From an uncultured Anaerolineae bacterium (lineage in GTDB: Bacteria > Chloroflexota > Anaerolineae > Anaerolineales > Villigracilaceae), in contig CAIQVH010000016.1 of assembly GCA_903875215.1 (NCBI GenBank), positions 372,001-436,000 on the forward strand: a DNA stretch of 64,000 nucleotides. The letters run 5' to 3'. This document shows positions 46,717 to 55,557 of the stretch, one piece after another. Both the position numbers and the translations under genes were made by a program. Under the pieces are notes generated by a model, which saw only the letters and a program-made list of their open reading frames with translations, ran no database searches and was not told the DNA's origin. The stretch's first letter is position 1. Each line of letters starts with the position of its first letter.

Positions 46717-49035
46717 ATGCCATTAAAACTCCCATTTAAGAAAACTTCCTCTGCCAAAGGCGGAAAATCTGTCGCCCGCAAGGAAGAGAAGAAACCTGCC
46801 GCCCCTGCAAAAAGCGCACCTGCCAAACCCGCGGCGGCCAAATCTTCTCGCAAACCCTCTCCACCGGCTGGGGGGCCTGCTCTACCGCCGCTTTTTGATC
46901 TTTCCATCGATCGCAAGCTGGATATCCTGGGCATTTTCCTGGCCCTCGGAGGGTTGGTGGTCGGACTGACGCTGCTCTCGTCCAGTCAGGGCGCTGTGAC
47001 TGGTGGGCTGCTGGCACTGCTCAACTGGCTGGTCGGCGATGGAGTTTACTTCCTGCCAGTGACGCTGATCGGCTTCGGTGCCTGGCTGGTGCTGCGCAAA
47101 ATTGACCGCATCCCTCCGTTATCGATTGAGCGGCTGATGGGCCTGTTCCTGCTCTTCGTGCTGATCCAGATGCTGATTCATGGCGCCACCGGCAACGGCG
47201 GCAGGTTCGGTGAGCTGTTCTATCGCATGCTTGAACAAAGCTTTGGCCTGGCTGGCGCAATGATCATCATGGCGGCCTGGCTGTTGATTGCGCTGGTGAT
47301 GACCCTGGATATGACCGTGCCGGAACTGCTCGGCAAACTTAATCCACTGTTTGCATTACTCGCCAACCTGTTCCGAAAATTTCAGGGCCGCGCCCCTGCT
47401 GCTGAGTCGTCCCCGGTGGAAAATGGCGCCCTGGCCCCCGCCGAGGATGGTTTTCTACCGCTGGAACCGGAAGCGCCTCCCGTTTCGTTACAAGGTGCTC
47501 CCACCGTGCCAGAGGCTAGTTTGCCCGTCAGCACGGTGCCCAAAGCCGTGGAATGGGTGCTGCCCAATGCCCGCGAGATGTTACAACCGGGCAACGCGCC
47601 CTCCGTCAATGAAGAATTTGTCGAGCAGCGCGCCCGGCTGATCGAGGAAACGCTCGCTTCGTTTGGGGCACCCGCCCAGGTGGTGGAGATCAACCGCGGG
47701 CCGACGATCACCCAATTTGGAGTGGAACCGCTCTTCATCGAATCACGCGGCGGACGGACGCGCGTGCGCGTCAGCAAGATCGTGGCCCTGGCAGATGACC
47801 TGGCGCTGGCGCTGGCAGCGCCGCGCATCCGCATCCAGGCGCCAGTGCCGGGCCGCAGCTATCTCGGCATCGAAGTCCCCAACGAAGAGATGACCCTGGT
47901 CACCCTGCGCGACATCCTCGAATCGGAGGTTTTTACCCGCGCCAAGAAGATCATCTCCTTTGCCCTCGGGCGCGATGTATCCGGTCACCCGGTGGCGGCC
48001 GACCTGGCCAGCATGCCTCACTTGCTGATTGCTGGCACGACCGGCTCGGGGAAATCGGTCTGCGTCAATACCATTTTGACCTGCCTGTTACTGTATAACA
48101 CGCCCGATGACCTGCGACTGGTGCTGGTTGACCCCAAACGGGTGGAATTGACCGGCTATAACGGTATTCCCCACCTGCTCTCACCGGTTGTCGTCGAAAT
48201 GGATCGGACACTGGGCGCTTTGCAGTGGATGACGCGTGAAATGGATCGCCGCTATCACACCTTTGCACAGGTCGGCGCGCGCAATATCGTAGATTACAAC
48301 ACGCGCATGAAAGCTCAAAAACAGACCAAGCTGCCCTATCTGGTCGTGATCATTGATGAACTGGCTGACCTGATGATGATTGCCCCGGATGAAACCGAGC
48401 GCACCATTACCCGCCTGGCCCAGTTGGCGCGCGCCACCGGAATCCACATGATCCTGGCCACTCAGCGCCCCTCAGTGGATGTAGTCACTGGCCTGATCAA
48501 GGCCAACTTCCCGGCGCGTATCGCCTTCGCCGTGGCCTCGAACACAGACAGCCGGGTGATTCTCGATCAGCCAGGGGCAGAAAGACTGCTCGGGCGCGGC
48601 GATATGCTCTACCAGTCTCCCGATGCTCCGGCGCCGGTGCGTCTGCAGGGAGTGTTCGTTTCAGATGGAGAAATCCATCGTCTGGTGGATTTCTGGCGGG
48701 CACAAAATGCGCAGGCCCTGTCCCCCTCGGGCGCCAACCCACTGGAAAATGCCGCGCCAAACGTGCCGCTCAAGCAGGCAGCTCTATTTGGCGAGGATAT
48801 CACCGCTCCCACCGAACAGGGTGACCCGCTCTACGGCGAGGCGGTGGATCTGGTCCGCCGCGAAGGGCGCGCCTCGGTCTCAATGTTGCAGCGCAAACTG
48901 CGCATCGGCTACACCCGCGCAGCTCGCCTGGTGGATACCATGGAGGATAAGAAGATCATCGGGCTGCCCGAAGATGCCACCGGTGTGCGCAAAGTGTTGG
49001 ATTACGGCCCGGCTGCGCCGCCCATCGAATCCTGA
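46717..49035 (+). CDS. ftsK: DNA translocase FtsK/SpoIIIE
   Basis: A 772-residue chromosome-segregation pump. A Lys/Ala/Pro-rich N-terminus (1-55) leads to four membrane segments (about 65-215), a linker, then the motor: Walker A GTTGSGKS near 439-446, Walker B LVVIIDELADLMM, and ATQRPSVDVVTGLIKANFP. The last 70 residues form the gamma winged helix that reads polar KOPS-like sequences (GRASVSMLQRKLRIGYTRAARLVDTME). Monocistronic. Confidence 0.97.
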   Translation: MPLKLPFKKTSSAKGGKSVARKEEKKPAAPAKSAPAKPAAAKSSRKPSPPAGGPALPPLFDLSIDRKLDILGIFLALGGLVVGLTLLSSSQGAVTGGLLALLNWLVGDGVYFLPVTLIGFGAWLVLRKIDRIPPLSIERLMGLFLLFVLIQMLIHGATGNGGRFGELFYRMLEQSFGLAGAMIIMAAWLLIALVMTLDMTVPELLGKLNPLFALLANLFRKFQGRAPAAESSPVENGALAPAEDGFLPLEPEAPPVSLQGAPTVPEASLPVSTVPKAVEWVLPNAREMLQPGNAPSVNEEFVEQRARLIEETLASFGAPAQVVEINRGPTITQFGVEPLFIESRGGRTRVRVSKIVALADDLALALAAPRIRIQAPVPGRSYLGIEVPNEEMTLVTLRDILESEVFTRAKKIISFALGRDVSGHPVAADLASMPHLLIAGTTGSGKSVCVNTILTCLLLYNTPDDLRLVLVDPKRVELTGYNGIPHLLSPVVVEMDRTLGALQWMTREMDRRYHTFAQVGARNIVDYNTRMKAQKQTKLPYLVVIIDELADLMMIAPDETERTITRLAQLARATGIHMILATQRPSVDVVTGLIKANFPARIAFAVASNTDSRVILDQPGAERLLGRGDMLYQSPDAPAPVRLQGVFVSDGEIHRLVDFWRAQNAQALSPSGANPLENAAPNVPLKQAALFGEDITAPTEQGDPLYGEAVDLVRREGRASVSMLQRKLRIGYTRAARLVDTMEDKKIIGLPEDATGVRKVLDYGPAAPPIES

Positions 49036-49055
49036 CATTTACCCTGCGACTCACA

Positions 49056-49086
49056 GATACCTGCGACACGCAGGTATCACTTTTTC
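49056..49086 (+). terminator. Terminator of ftsK
   Basis: GATACCTGCG, ACA loop, CGCAGGTATC, followed shortly by TTTTT. A compact 10-bp stem. Confidence 0.9.
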
Positions 49087-49105
49087 TTATAAGGGAAGGA
49101 ACGAC

Positions 49106-49133
49106 TTGAAATTGTCCCGCCTATCACTATAAT
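49106..49133 (+). promoter_or_regulatory. Promoter of the LuxR-type gene
   Basis: TTGAAA (49106-49111), 16-base spacer, TATAAT (49128-49133). The predicted leader is about 150 bases, long for an 83-residue gene. Confidence 0.7.
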
Positions 49134-49287
49134 GAATTATGGCAAGCCAATCGTAATGGCAAGTTTACAGGTAGACGATAATGCCATTTTTCTGCCATGG
49201 GGATGAACACAGGCAAATTTAATTTTCCATCTCAGCCACATCGCACCCGGCAGATCGAACAGTTGACCTGCCGTGGGAGAATATCAA

Positions 49288-49539
49288 ATGAGAACACATT
49301 TACCGGTAACTGCTACACCTTCTTTAAAGAATACGGTGCTTGCACACCTGACTCGCCGCGAGTTGGAGGTTCTGCGCCAGATCGCCTCGGGAATGTCAAA
49401 CCAGGAAATTGCAGACCACTTCGTCCTGTCTGAAAACACGATCAAATACCACGTTCATTCGATCCTTGACAAGCTGAACGTTCCTGACCGAAAAGAAGCG
49501 GTCCAATTTGCGCGTGACCTGGGCCTTATCGTAGATTGA
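49288..49539 (+). CDS. LuxR-type helix-turn-helix protein, stand-alone DNA-binding domain
   Basis: An 83-residue protein that is little more than a GerE/LuxR DNA-binding domain: LTRRELEVLRQIASGMSNQEIADHFVLSENTIKYHVHSILDKL at about 21-63. There is no receiver or ligand domain. Such single-domain regulators act by dimerising with themselves or partners. I chose ATG 49288 with GGGAG upstream rather than the GTG at 49273. Its own promoter and terminator make it monocistronic. Confidence 0.9.
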   Translation: MRTHLPVTATPSLKNTVLAHLTRRELEVLRQIASGMSNQEIADHFVLSENTIKYHVHSILDKLNVPDRKEAVQFARDLGLIVD

Positions 49540-49562
49540 GAATCTTGTCTGACATGATTGAC

Positions 49563-49596
49563 AAAGGGAATCACCCTGGCGTGGTTTCCTTTTTTT
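49563..49596 (+). terminator. Terminator of the LuxR-type gene
   Basis: AAAGGGAATCAC pairs with GTGGTTTCCTTT (one mismatch and one wobble) and is followed by T7. Confidence 0.75.
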
Positions 49597-49669
49597 GCCT
49601 GTGGTAGAATGAAAAAACTTTCACAAGCCTGTCCTGAGGCAGCCCCCAATTTCTTTATCCGAGGTAATC

Positions 49670-51190
49670 ATGGAACCAGTTCTCGACTTGCGAGGCATCA
49701 CCAAAAGATTTCCTGGTGTTCTGGCCAATGACCACATCTCCATCGACTTGATGCAGGGTGAAATCCACGCCTTGCTGGGAGAAAATGGCGCTGGAAAAAC
49801 CACCCTGATGAATATCCTCTATGGGTTATACAAACCCGATGAAGGGGATATTTTCGTTAAAGGTCAAAAATTAACCATCGACACTCCCAACGACGCCATC
49901 AAGGCCGGGGTTGGGATGGTGCACCAGCATTTTATGCTCATCCCGGTCTTTACCGTCACCGAAAATATCATGCTGGGTGACGAATATCTCAAGCCGGGCG
50001 GCTTTTTGGATCGGAAAAAGGCGGCAGCCAGAATCCGTGAGATTTCGCAGCAGTACAACTTGCAGGTTGAGCCGGATGCGTACGTGAAGGATCTGCCAGT
50101 AGGCATTCAGCAGCGGGTGGAAATTATCAAGCTTTTATTCCGCAATGCCGATATCCTAATTTTGGATGAACCGACGGCGGTGCTCACGCCGCAGGAAGTG
50201 GATGAACTCTTCAATATCATGAAAAAGCTGGTCGAGCAGGGCAAATCCATCATCCTGATCACGCACAAACTGCGCGAGGTGATGGAATTCGCCGACCGCA
50301 CTACCGTCATCCGCGGCGGAAAAGTGATCGGCACCGCCAAACAGAGCGAGACAAATCAATTTGAGCTGGCGGCGATGATGGTCGGGCGGCAAATCGAGTT
50401 GAATATCGATAAAAAAACAGCGGAAACCAAAGATGTGGTGCTGGATGTGAAAAACCTGAAGGTGCTGGATACGCACCATCAGGTGGCTGTCGCCAACGTC
50501 TCTTTTGAAGTCCGGGCCGGGGAAGTGTTGGGAATTGCCGGGGTGCAGGGTAACGGTCAGACGGAACTGGTACGCGCTTTGACCGGGTTGACGCATCCGG
50601 TGGAGGGCAAGATCCACCTGCTGGAACGGGATATCACCCACGCGCCGGTCAAACAAATCACCGAATTGGGCACGGCCCACATTCCCGAAGATCGTCAAAA
50701 AGACGGGCTGGTGATGACTTATTCCATCGAAGACAATTTGATTTTGAATACCTGGTATAAAGCGCCGTTCACTCGAAATGTCATCCTGCAGCGCAAAGTA
50801 ATTCTCGATAACGCGCAGCAGCTGGTGTCCAATTTTGACATTCGCACGCCCAGCGCCCTGACGGCAACCAGCCACCTTTCGGGTGGCAATCAGCAAAAGG
50901 TGATCGTGGCGCGCGAGTTCTCCCGCCCGATCAAACTTCTGGTTGCCTCGCAGCCAACCCGCGGCCTGGATGTCGGTTCGATCGAATATATTCACAGGCG
51001 CATCATCGAAAAACGTGATGACGGCTGCGCCGTGCTGCTGGTCTCGACGGAGTTGGATGAAATCATGCAGCTTTCGGACCGGGTCGCGGTCATGTATCGC
51101 GGACAGATTCTGGCCATCGTCGACCCCAAAACTACCTCCCGCGAAGAAATCGGTTTGCTGATGGCCGGTGTTGTGCCGGAAGCTCACTGA
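49670..51190 (+). CDS. Nucleoside/sugar-type ABC transporter, double ATP-binding protein
   Basis: A 506-residue protein with two ABC domains. The first has a full Walker A (GENGAGKTT) and Walker B (LILDEPTAVLTPQE). The second has degenerate motifs (GVQGNGQTE without the Lys; ASQPTRGLDVGS without Asp-Glu), as usual for the NupO/RbsA class, but retains LSGGNQQKVIVARE. The partner permeases are of the BMP-linked nucleoside importer type. GAGG precedes the ATG. The lipoprotein that captures substrate is not in the window. Confidence 0.92.
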   Translation: MEPVLDLRGITKRFPGVLANDHISIDLMQGEIHALLGENGAGKTTLMNILYGLYKPDEGDIFVKGQKLTIDTPNDAIKAGVGMVHQHFMLIPVFTVTENIMLGDEYLKPGGFLDRKKAAARIREISQQYNLQVEPDAYVKDLPVGIQQRVEIIKLLFRNADILILDEPTAVLTPQEVDELFNIMKKLVEQGKSIILITHKLREVMEFADRTTVIRGGKVIGTAKQSETNQFELAAMMVGRQIELNIDKKTAETKDVVLDVKNLKVLDTHHQVAVANVSFEVRAGEVLGIAGVQGNGQTELVRALTGLTHPVEGKIHLLERDITHAPVKQITELGTAHIPEDRQKDGLVMTYSIEDNLILNTWYKAPFTRNVILQRKVILDNAQQLVSNFDIRTPSALTATSHLSGGNQQKVIVAREFSRPIKLLVASQPTRGLDVGSIEYIHRRIIEKRDDGCAVLLVSTELDEIMQLSDRVAVMYRGQILAIVDPKTTSREEIGLLMAGVVPEAH

Positions 51191-51217
51191 GCCTGTTGAG
51201 AAGATCAGGGTATTCCT

Positions 51218-52462
51218 ATGACAAAAACAGAAGCAACACAACAACCCAAAGATGCTTTTTCCATATTCCTGGATGAACTCAGGCGTAATTCGCTGACGGT
51301 GACCATCCTGGCAATCGTCACCGGTCTGCTGGCGGGCGGGCTGATTGCGGCAGTCACCACTGAAGGCGTTTACGCGGCTTTTCGCGTTTCCTTTTTCGGC
51401 GGGCTCAAGGCCGGCTTGATGGTTTTCTGGGATACCTATCGGGCCTTGTTTACCGGTTCGGTCGGCGTTCCAGCGGATATTTTCAACGCGCTGCGCTCCG
51501 GGGATGGGGCTGCCATCAACAAGGCTTTCACCCCCTTCTTTGAGTCGCTCTTACAGGCCACGCCCTATATTTTCGCGGGATTGGCCGTGGCGCTCGGTTT
51601 TCGCGTCGGCTTGTTCAACATCGGCGCGGAGGGGCAAATCTTCGTCGGCGCGCTGGGCACGGTTTGGGTGGCAACCTCCTTAAAGGGCTTGCCGACCATC
51701 ATCCACGTGCCGCTGGCTTTATTGGGCGGCGCCATCACCGGCGGAATCTGGGGCATGATCCCCGGCTGGCTGAAGGCCAAGACCGGGGCGCATGAAGTCA
51801 TCAACACGATTATGATGAACTATATTGCCTTCCGCCTGAGCGAATATCTGCTGAACGGCATTCTGCGCGACCCACACAAAAGCACCCCGATCAGCGCGCC
51901 GATTGAAAAAAGCGCCTGGCTGCCGCGTTTTTTCGATGATCCCAACCGTTTCCACGCCGGTTTCTTCATCGCCCTGCTGATGGCTTTCCTGGTGTACTGG
52001 CTGTTATTCAAAACCAGTTGGGGCTTTGAACTGCGCACCGTGGGCTTGAACCCGAATGCGGCGCGCTATGCCGGGATGAACATCGTCCGCAGCACTGTCA
52101 TCACCATGTTCCTTTCGGGCGCGCTGGCCGGAATGGCCGGGGCCAATGAAGTTTTGGGCGTCAACCACAACCTGGCGGTCGCGTTTTCATCCGGCTATGG
52201 CTTTGACAGCATCGCCCTGGCGCTGTTGGGCAACAGTCATCCGCTGGGTGTAGTGCTGGCGGCGCTGTTGTTTGGCTTCCTGCGCAATGGAGCCATTCAA
52301 ATGCAGCTGACGGCGGGCATCCCGATTGATATCATCTCCGTTTTACAGGCGCTGATCCTGGCCTTTATCGCAGCTCCGGCCATCATCCGCACCATGTATC
52401 ACCTGAAAGAACCCAAAGTCACCGAACCGACCCTGGTCGCGGCCAAGCCGGAAGGGAAGTAA
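51218..52462 (+). CDS. ABC transporter permease, nucleoside type, subunit 1
   Basis: A 414-residue membrane protein. A cytoplasmic N-terminus precedes about ten membrane segments. The segment ALGFRVGLFNIGAEGQIFVGALG and the later GFELRTVGLNPNAARYAGMN are typical of BMP-associated nucleoside permeases (NupP/YufP-like). It starts 27 bases after the ATPase and is followed 3 bases later by the second permease. Confidence 0.92.
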   Translation: MTKTEATQQPKDAFSIFLDELRRNSLTVTILAIVTGLLAGGLIAAVTTEGVYAAFRVSFFGGLKAGLMVFWDTYRALFTGSVGVPADIFNALRSGDGAAINKAFTPFFESLLQATPYIFAGLAVALGFRVGLFNIGAEGQIFVGALGTVWVATSLKGLPTIIHVPLALLGGAITGGIWGMIPGWLKAKTGAHEVINTIMMNYIAFRLSEYLLNGILRDPHKSTPISAPIEKSAWLPRFFDDPNRFHAGFFIALLMAFLVYWLLFKTSWGFELRTVGLNPNAARYAGMNIVRSTVITMFLSGALAGMAGANEVLGVNHNLAVAFSSGYGFDSIALALLGNSHPLGVVLAALLFGFLRNGAIQMQLTAGIPIDIISVLQALILAFIAAPAIIRTMYHLKEPKVTEPTLVAAKPEGK

Positions 52463-52465
52463 GCC

Positions 52466-53734
52466 ATGACACAGAGCAATGCAACCGTTCTCAAATCTTA
52501 CGAATATATCTCGCCGACCCGCCGCACGGTGATGGGTATCATTTTCCTGGCCCTGGCGCTGGGAATTTGGGCCTTATTCTCTCGCACCGTTACCCCTGAG
52601 ATGCAAACCACCTTCTCTCTTTATCCGGGTGGTTCATCGGTGGTCGTACCCGATTGGGTTTTCCCGACCCAGCCGATGCTGAATGTGCTCGCTTTTGCGG
52701 GCGCGCTGCTGGGCGCATACCAACTGGCGCGCGGCTTTGGGCGACAGACCAACACCATTCTGGGAGTCGTCTCAGCCCTGTTCATTTTCGGCTTTCTGGC
52801 CTGGGGCGCTTCCGGCTCAAGCCTGAATCTGGCTGGATTGCTCAAGGTGGCCGTGGTGCGCGCCGTGCCGCTGGTGCTGGGAGCTTTCTCGGGTATTCTG
52901 TGCGAGCGTTCGGGCGTCTTCAATATTGCCATCGAAGGCATGATGCTGACCGCTGCTTTTTGCGCCGCCCTGTTTGGCAGCCTGGTCAATATCTGGTTCG
53001 GGTTGTTCATCGCCATCCTGACGGGTGGAGTGATGGCGCTGGCACTGGCCGTGCTGGCAATCAAATACAAGGTTGACCAGATCATTGCCGGGACGGTGAT
53101 CAACATCTTCGCCACTGGCATCACCTCGTTCCTTTCGGCCAAGTTTCTGCAAAGATATGGGGATTTGAATGATTCCGGGCGTTTTGGCACCTGGGATGTG
53201 CCGGTGTTGTCTAAAATCCCTTTTATCGGGCCGGTTTTCTTCAGCCATAACCTGTTCATCTATGCCATGTTCATCTTTGTCATCCTGCTGACAGTGGCGC
53301 TTTTTTATACCCAGTGGGGTTTGCGCACGCGTGCTGTGGGCGAACATCCCAAGGCGGCGGATACGCTCGGCATCAATGTCAACCGGACGCGCTATATCTC
53401 GGTGGTGCTGGGAGGGATGATGGCCGGATTCGCGGGCGCTTACTTTGTGCTCGGCTCGGTCGGGCGCTTTGACGAGGTGATGACCGCCGGGCGCGGCTTT
53501 GTGGGTCTGGCTGCGATGATCTTCGGCAACTGGAACCCGATCGGCTCGCTTGGCGCGGGGATGTTATTTGGTTTCGCCGATTCGCTGGCCTCCAAGCTCG
53601 CCATCCTGAAAGTGCCGATTCCCAACAAGTTCCTGGAGATGGGCCCTTACATCATCACGATGATCGTCCTGGCCGGTGTCGTCGGGCGTGGACAGCCGCC
53701 TGCCGCGGGCGGCAAGCCCTACGAGAAAGAATAA
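52466..53734 (+). CDS. ABC transporter permease, nucleoside type, subunit 2
   Basis: A 422-residue membrane protein with about ten membrane segments. LCERSGVFNIAIEGMMLTAAF and GLRTRAVGEHPKAADTLGINV are the family signatures (NupQ/YufQ-like). The GxFNI(A/G)xEG motif matches the one in subunit 1, as expected for paralogous heterodimer partners. Last gene of the importer operon; a strong hairpin follows. Confidence 0.92.
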   Translation: MTQSNATVLKSYEYISPTRRTVMGIIFLALALGIWALFSRTVTPEMQTTFSLYPGGSSVVVPDWVFPTQPMLNVLAFAGALLGAYQLARGFGRQTNTILGVVSALFIFGFLAWGASGSSLNLAGLLKVAVVRAVPLVLGAFSGILCERSGVFNIAIEGMMLTAAFCAALFGSLVNIWFGLFIAILTGGVMALALAVLAIKYKVDQIIAGTVINIFATGITSFLSAKFLQRYGDLNDSGRFGTWDVPVLSKIPFIGPVFFSHNLFIYAMFIFVILLTVALFYTQWGLRTRAVGEHPKAADTLGINVNRTRYISVVLGGMMAGFAGAYFVLGSVGRFDEVMTAGRGFVGLAAMIFGNWNPIGSLGAGMLFGFADSLASKLAILKVPIPNKFLEMGPYIITMIVLAGVVGRGQPPAAGGKPYEKE

Positions 53735-53750
53735 AGGTCACAGACAAAAA

Positions 53751-53786
53751 AACGGGGCTGTCCTGTTGAAGCAGGGCAGCCCCGTT
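53751..53786. terminator. Bidirectional terminator
   Basis: AACGGGGCTG and CAGCCCCGTT with an extended inner CCTG/CAGG pairing form a stem of about 15 bp. On the minus strand it is followed by a T-rich run, so it probably also ends the Thr/Pro-linker gene. Confidence 0.88.
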
Positions 53787-53801
53787 ACTGTTAAACGCGG
53801 G

Positions 53802-54578
53802 TTACTTCTGGGTAAAGCGGATATAGATCAGGTTTTTGGCACAGTCGCTGTAGGTTGTCAGATAGATTTTATCCGAAAGTGGGGCATTCGATTGGTCGAA
53901 CATTTGCACCCAGAGTGTATTCTTCGAGGCAACTGGCGGAATGCCCAGGTCAAATTCGAAGCCGCTCTGGCCGTAGGTGCTGGCAATTCCAGTCATGGAA
54001 GTGCTGTCGAAGGTCTTCCCCGGCACGTTGCCGCCCAATTTGACAATGTACCCGAGCATCGGATTCTTTTTGTTGTCAATGGCCTGGCCGGCGACATACA
54101 GGGTATTGCAGCTGGAATCGGCGCGGTAGGTGGTGCTGTCCACGGCGGTGACGGTCACGCCGTAGGGCAGCCCGGTCGGTTTGGGGGTGCGCGTGGGTGG
54201 AATGACTGCAGTGGCGGAAGCGTTCGGGGTGGCGGTCGCCAGGCTGAAGGGGGTGTAGGTCGGCTCGAGGGTGTAAGTCGGGCGGGGTGTGGAGGTTTCC
54301 GTCGGCAGGAGGGTCGGTTCGGGCGTCCAGGTCGGCGGGAAAACGAGCGGTGTCCAGGTCGGCGTGATGGTCGGCGGGATGGGCGTATTGGGTTTGAACG
54401 GGTTGATCGCGCTGTAGGGGTTGGCATAGACGGTGTAAATCACCCAGCAACTGCACAACATCATCAGCAGTACCACAACGGTCAGGATGTTCCACACCAT
54501 GTCGCGGCTGGAACCTTTTTTCTTACCCTGCGCCGATTTGCGCGGTTTGTTGTTGAGAAAATCATCGTAATTACTCAT
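53802..54578 (-). CDS. Membrane-anchored protein with Thr/Pro-rich linker, unknown function
   Basis: A 258-residue protein. A basic cytoplasmic N-terminus (1-26) precedes one membrane helix (about 29-49, NILTVVVLLMMLCSCWVIYTV). A Thr/Pro-rich stalk covers about 62-135 (PTPTWTP- and PTYTLEP-like repeats). The outer globular domain (about 138-258) contains two Cys (SSCNTLYVAGQ and YSDCAKNLIYI) that could form a disulfide. No enzyme motifs. Such stalked proteins are common in Anaerolineae. GAGGAG lies before the ATG. Confidence 0.75.
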   Translation of the reverse strand: MSNYDDFLNNKPRKSAQGKKKGSSRDMVWNILTVVVLLMMLCSCWVIYTVYANPYSAINPFKPNTPIPPTITPTWTPLVFPPTWTPEPTLLPTETSTPRPTYTLEPTYTPFSLATATPNASATAVIPPTRTPKPTGLPYGVTVTAVDSTTYRADSSCNTLYVAGQAIDNKKNPMLGYIVKLGGNVPGKTFDSTSMTGIASTYGQSGFEFDLGIPPVASKNTLWVQMFDQSNAPLSDKIYLTTYSDCAKNLIYIRFTQK

Positions 54579-54602
54579 CCGTGCATCTCCTCGGAGGCGA
54601 TG

Positions 54603-55496
54603 TTAATTGAGATTTGAGACAATCGTACTTTGTTGCCGGCGCTGGGCCAGCCACTCTTTCAGGGCGCGGGTTTGTAGCGTCTGGAGCGCATCCGGGCTGA
54701 GCGGCCGGTCGGGTTGGGTTTCCAGCAATTTGAGCAGGTGATATCCCACCTGGCTGGGAATGATGGCACTGGTGGCTCCGGCCTGCAGCGAGAAAGCGGC
54801 TTCTTCAACCGCTGTTTCGGCCAGGTAGTTGCGTGGAAACCAGCCGATATCGCCGCCGGTGACCGGGTCAACTTGGGCCGCCAGGGCATCGAAATCAGCC
54901 CCGGCCTGCAATTGATCGGCATATTTTTGTGCAACTTCCTCATTATAGAGCAAAATCTGGCGGATGTGCACCTGCGGGGCTGAAAGGGGAACTGCTGCGA
55001 TGATCTTGTCGCGCATCCAGGCCGCCGCGCTGGCGCGCCGGAGCGCGGCTTTGAAATCCTCCTGGTTGTAGCCATGCTCCTGCTGCCAGGCAGAAAGCTG
55101 CTCCGCGCCGCCAACCTGCGCTGCCAGGGCCTCGATGCGGGCCTGTAAGGCAGCATCATCCAGCGTAAAACCTGCTTCTGCCGCGCCCTGGGCCAATAAA
55201 ATCTGGGCCACCAGATCATCAAAGACCACGCGCTGCGCCTCCGCTTCGGGTGCGGGGGTGGCCTGGGCCGCCTGGTAACGCGTCACTTCAGCCGAAAATT
55301 CAGCCAGCGGAATGGTCTCCCCGTTCACAGTCCCGGCGGAGGGAACAGGCGTCGCTGTGGGCGGGGCCGGGGTGACGGTCAACGTGGGAGTGGGGCTGGG
55401 CAGGTTTCCAATTCCAATTCCCCCGGAGGAGCAGGACGCCAACAGGAGCATTAAAAACCAAAAGAGCGGGCAACGGAATGATTTCAAAGCGGACAT
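54603..55496 (-). CDS. SurA/PpiC-type peptidyl-prolyl isomerase lipoprotein
   Basis: A 297-residue exported lipoprotein. Signal and lipobox LLLASC at about 17-22, then a short Thr/Pro linker, an N-terminal helical chaperone-like region, and a parvulin domain (VHIRQILLYNEE...AGADFDALAAQVD...GDIGWFPRNYL...PSQVGYHLLKLLE). It should fold secreted proteins. I chose the ATG at 55496: TATAAT lies 7 bases upstream, predicting a leaderless mRNA. The longer frame runs into the neighbouring gene. Confidence 0.88.
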   Translation of the reverse strand: MSALKSFRCPLFWFLMLLLASCSSGGIGIGNLPSPTPTLTVTPAPPTATPVPSAGTVNGETIPLAEFSAEVTRYQAAQATPAPEAEAQRVVFDDLVAQILLAQGAAEAGFTLDDAALQARIEALAAQVGGAEQLSAWQQEHGYNQEDFKAALRRASAAAWMRDKIIAAVPLSAPQVHIRQILLYNEEVAQKYADQLQAGADFDALAAQVDPVTGGDIGWFPRNYLAETAVEEAAFSLQAGATSAIIPSQVGYHLLKLLETQPDRPLSPDALQTLQTRALKEWLAQRRQQSTIVSNLN

Positions 55497-55503
55497 TCTG
55501 TCG

Positions 55504-55509
55504 ATTATA
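55504..55509 (-). promoter_or_regulatory. -10 box of the PpiC lipoprotein gene, leaderless start
   Basis: TATAAT on the minus strand, 7 bases before the ATG. -35 not clear. Confidence 0.65.
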
Positions 55510-55557
55510 CCGGATGTGAGTTGACCAGACAGCTCACTAAACAGAACTGACAACCGG

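Noticed and set aside
50521-50980. Second ABC domain lacking Walker Lys and Asp-Glu, as if a decayed gene
   Set aside because: Degeneracy of the second domain is normal for the RbsA/NupO class. The frame is intact and the signature motif is kept.
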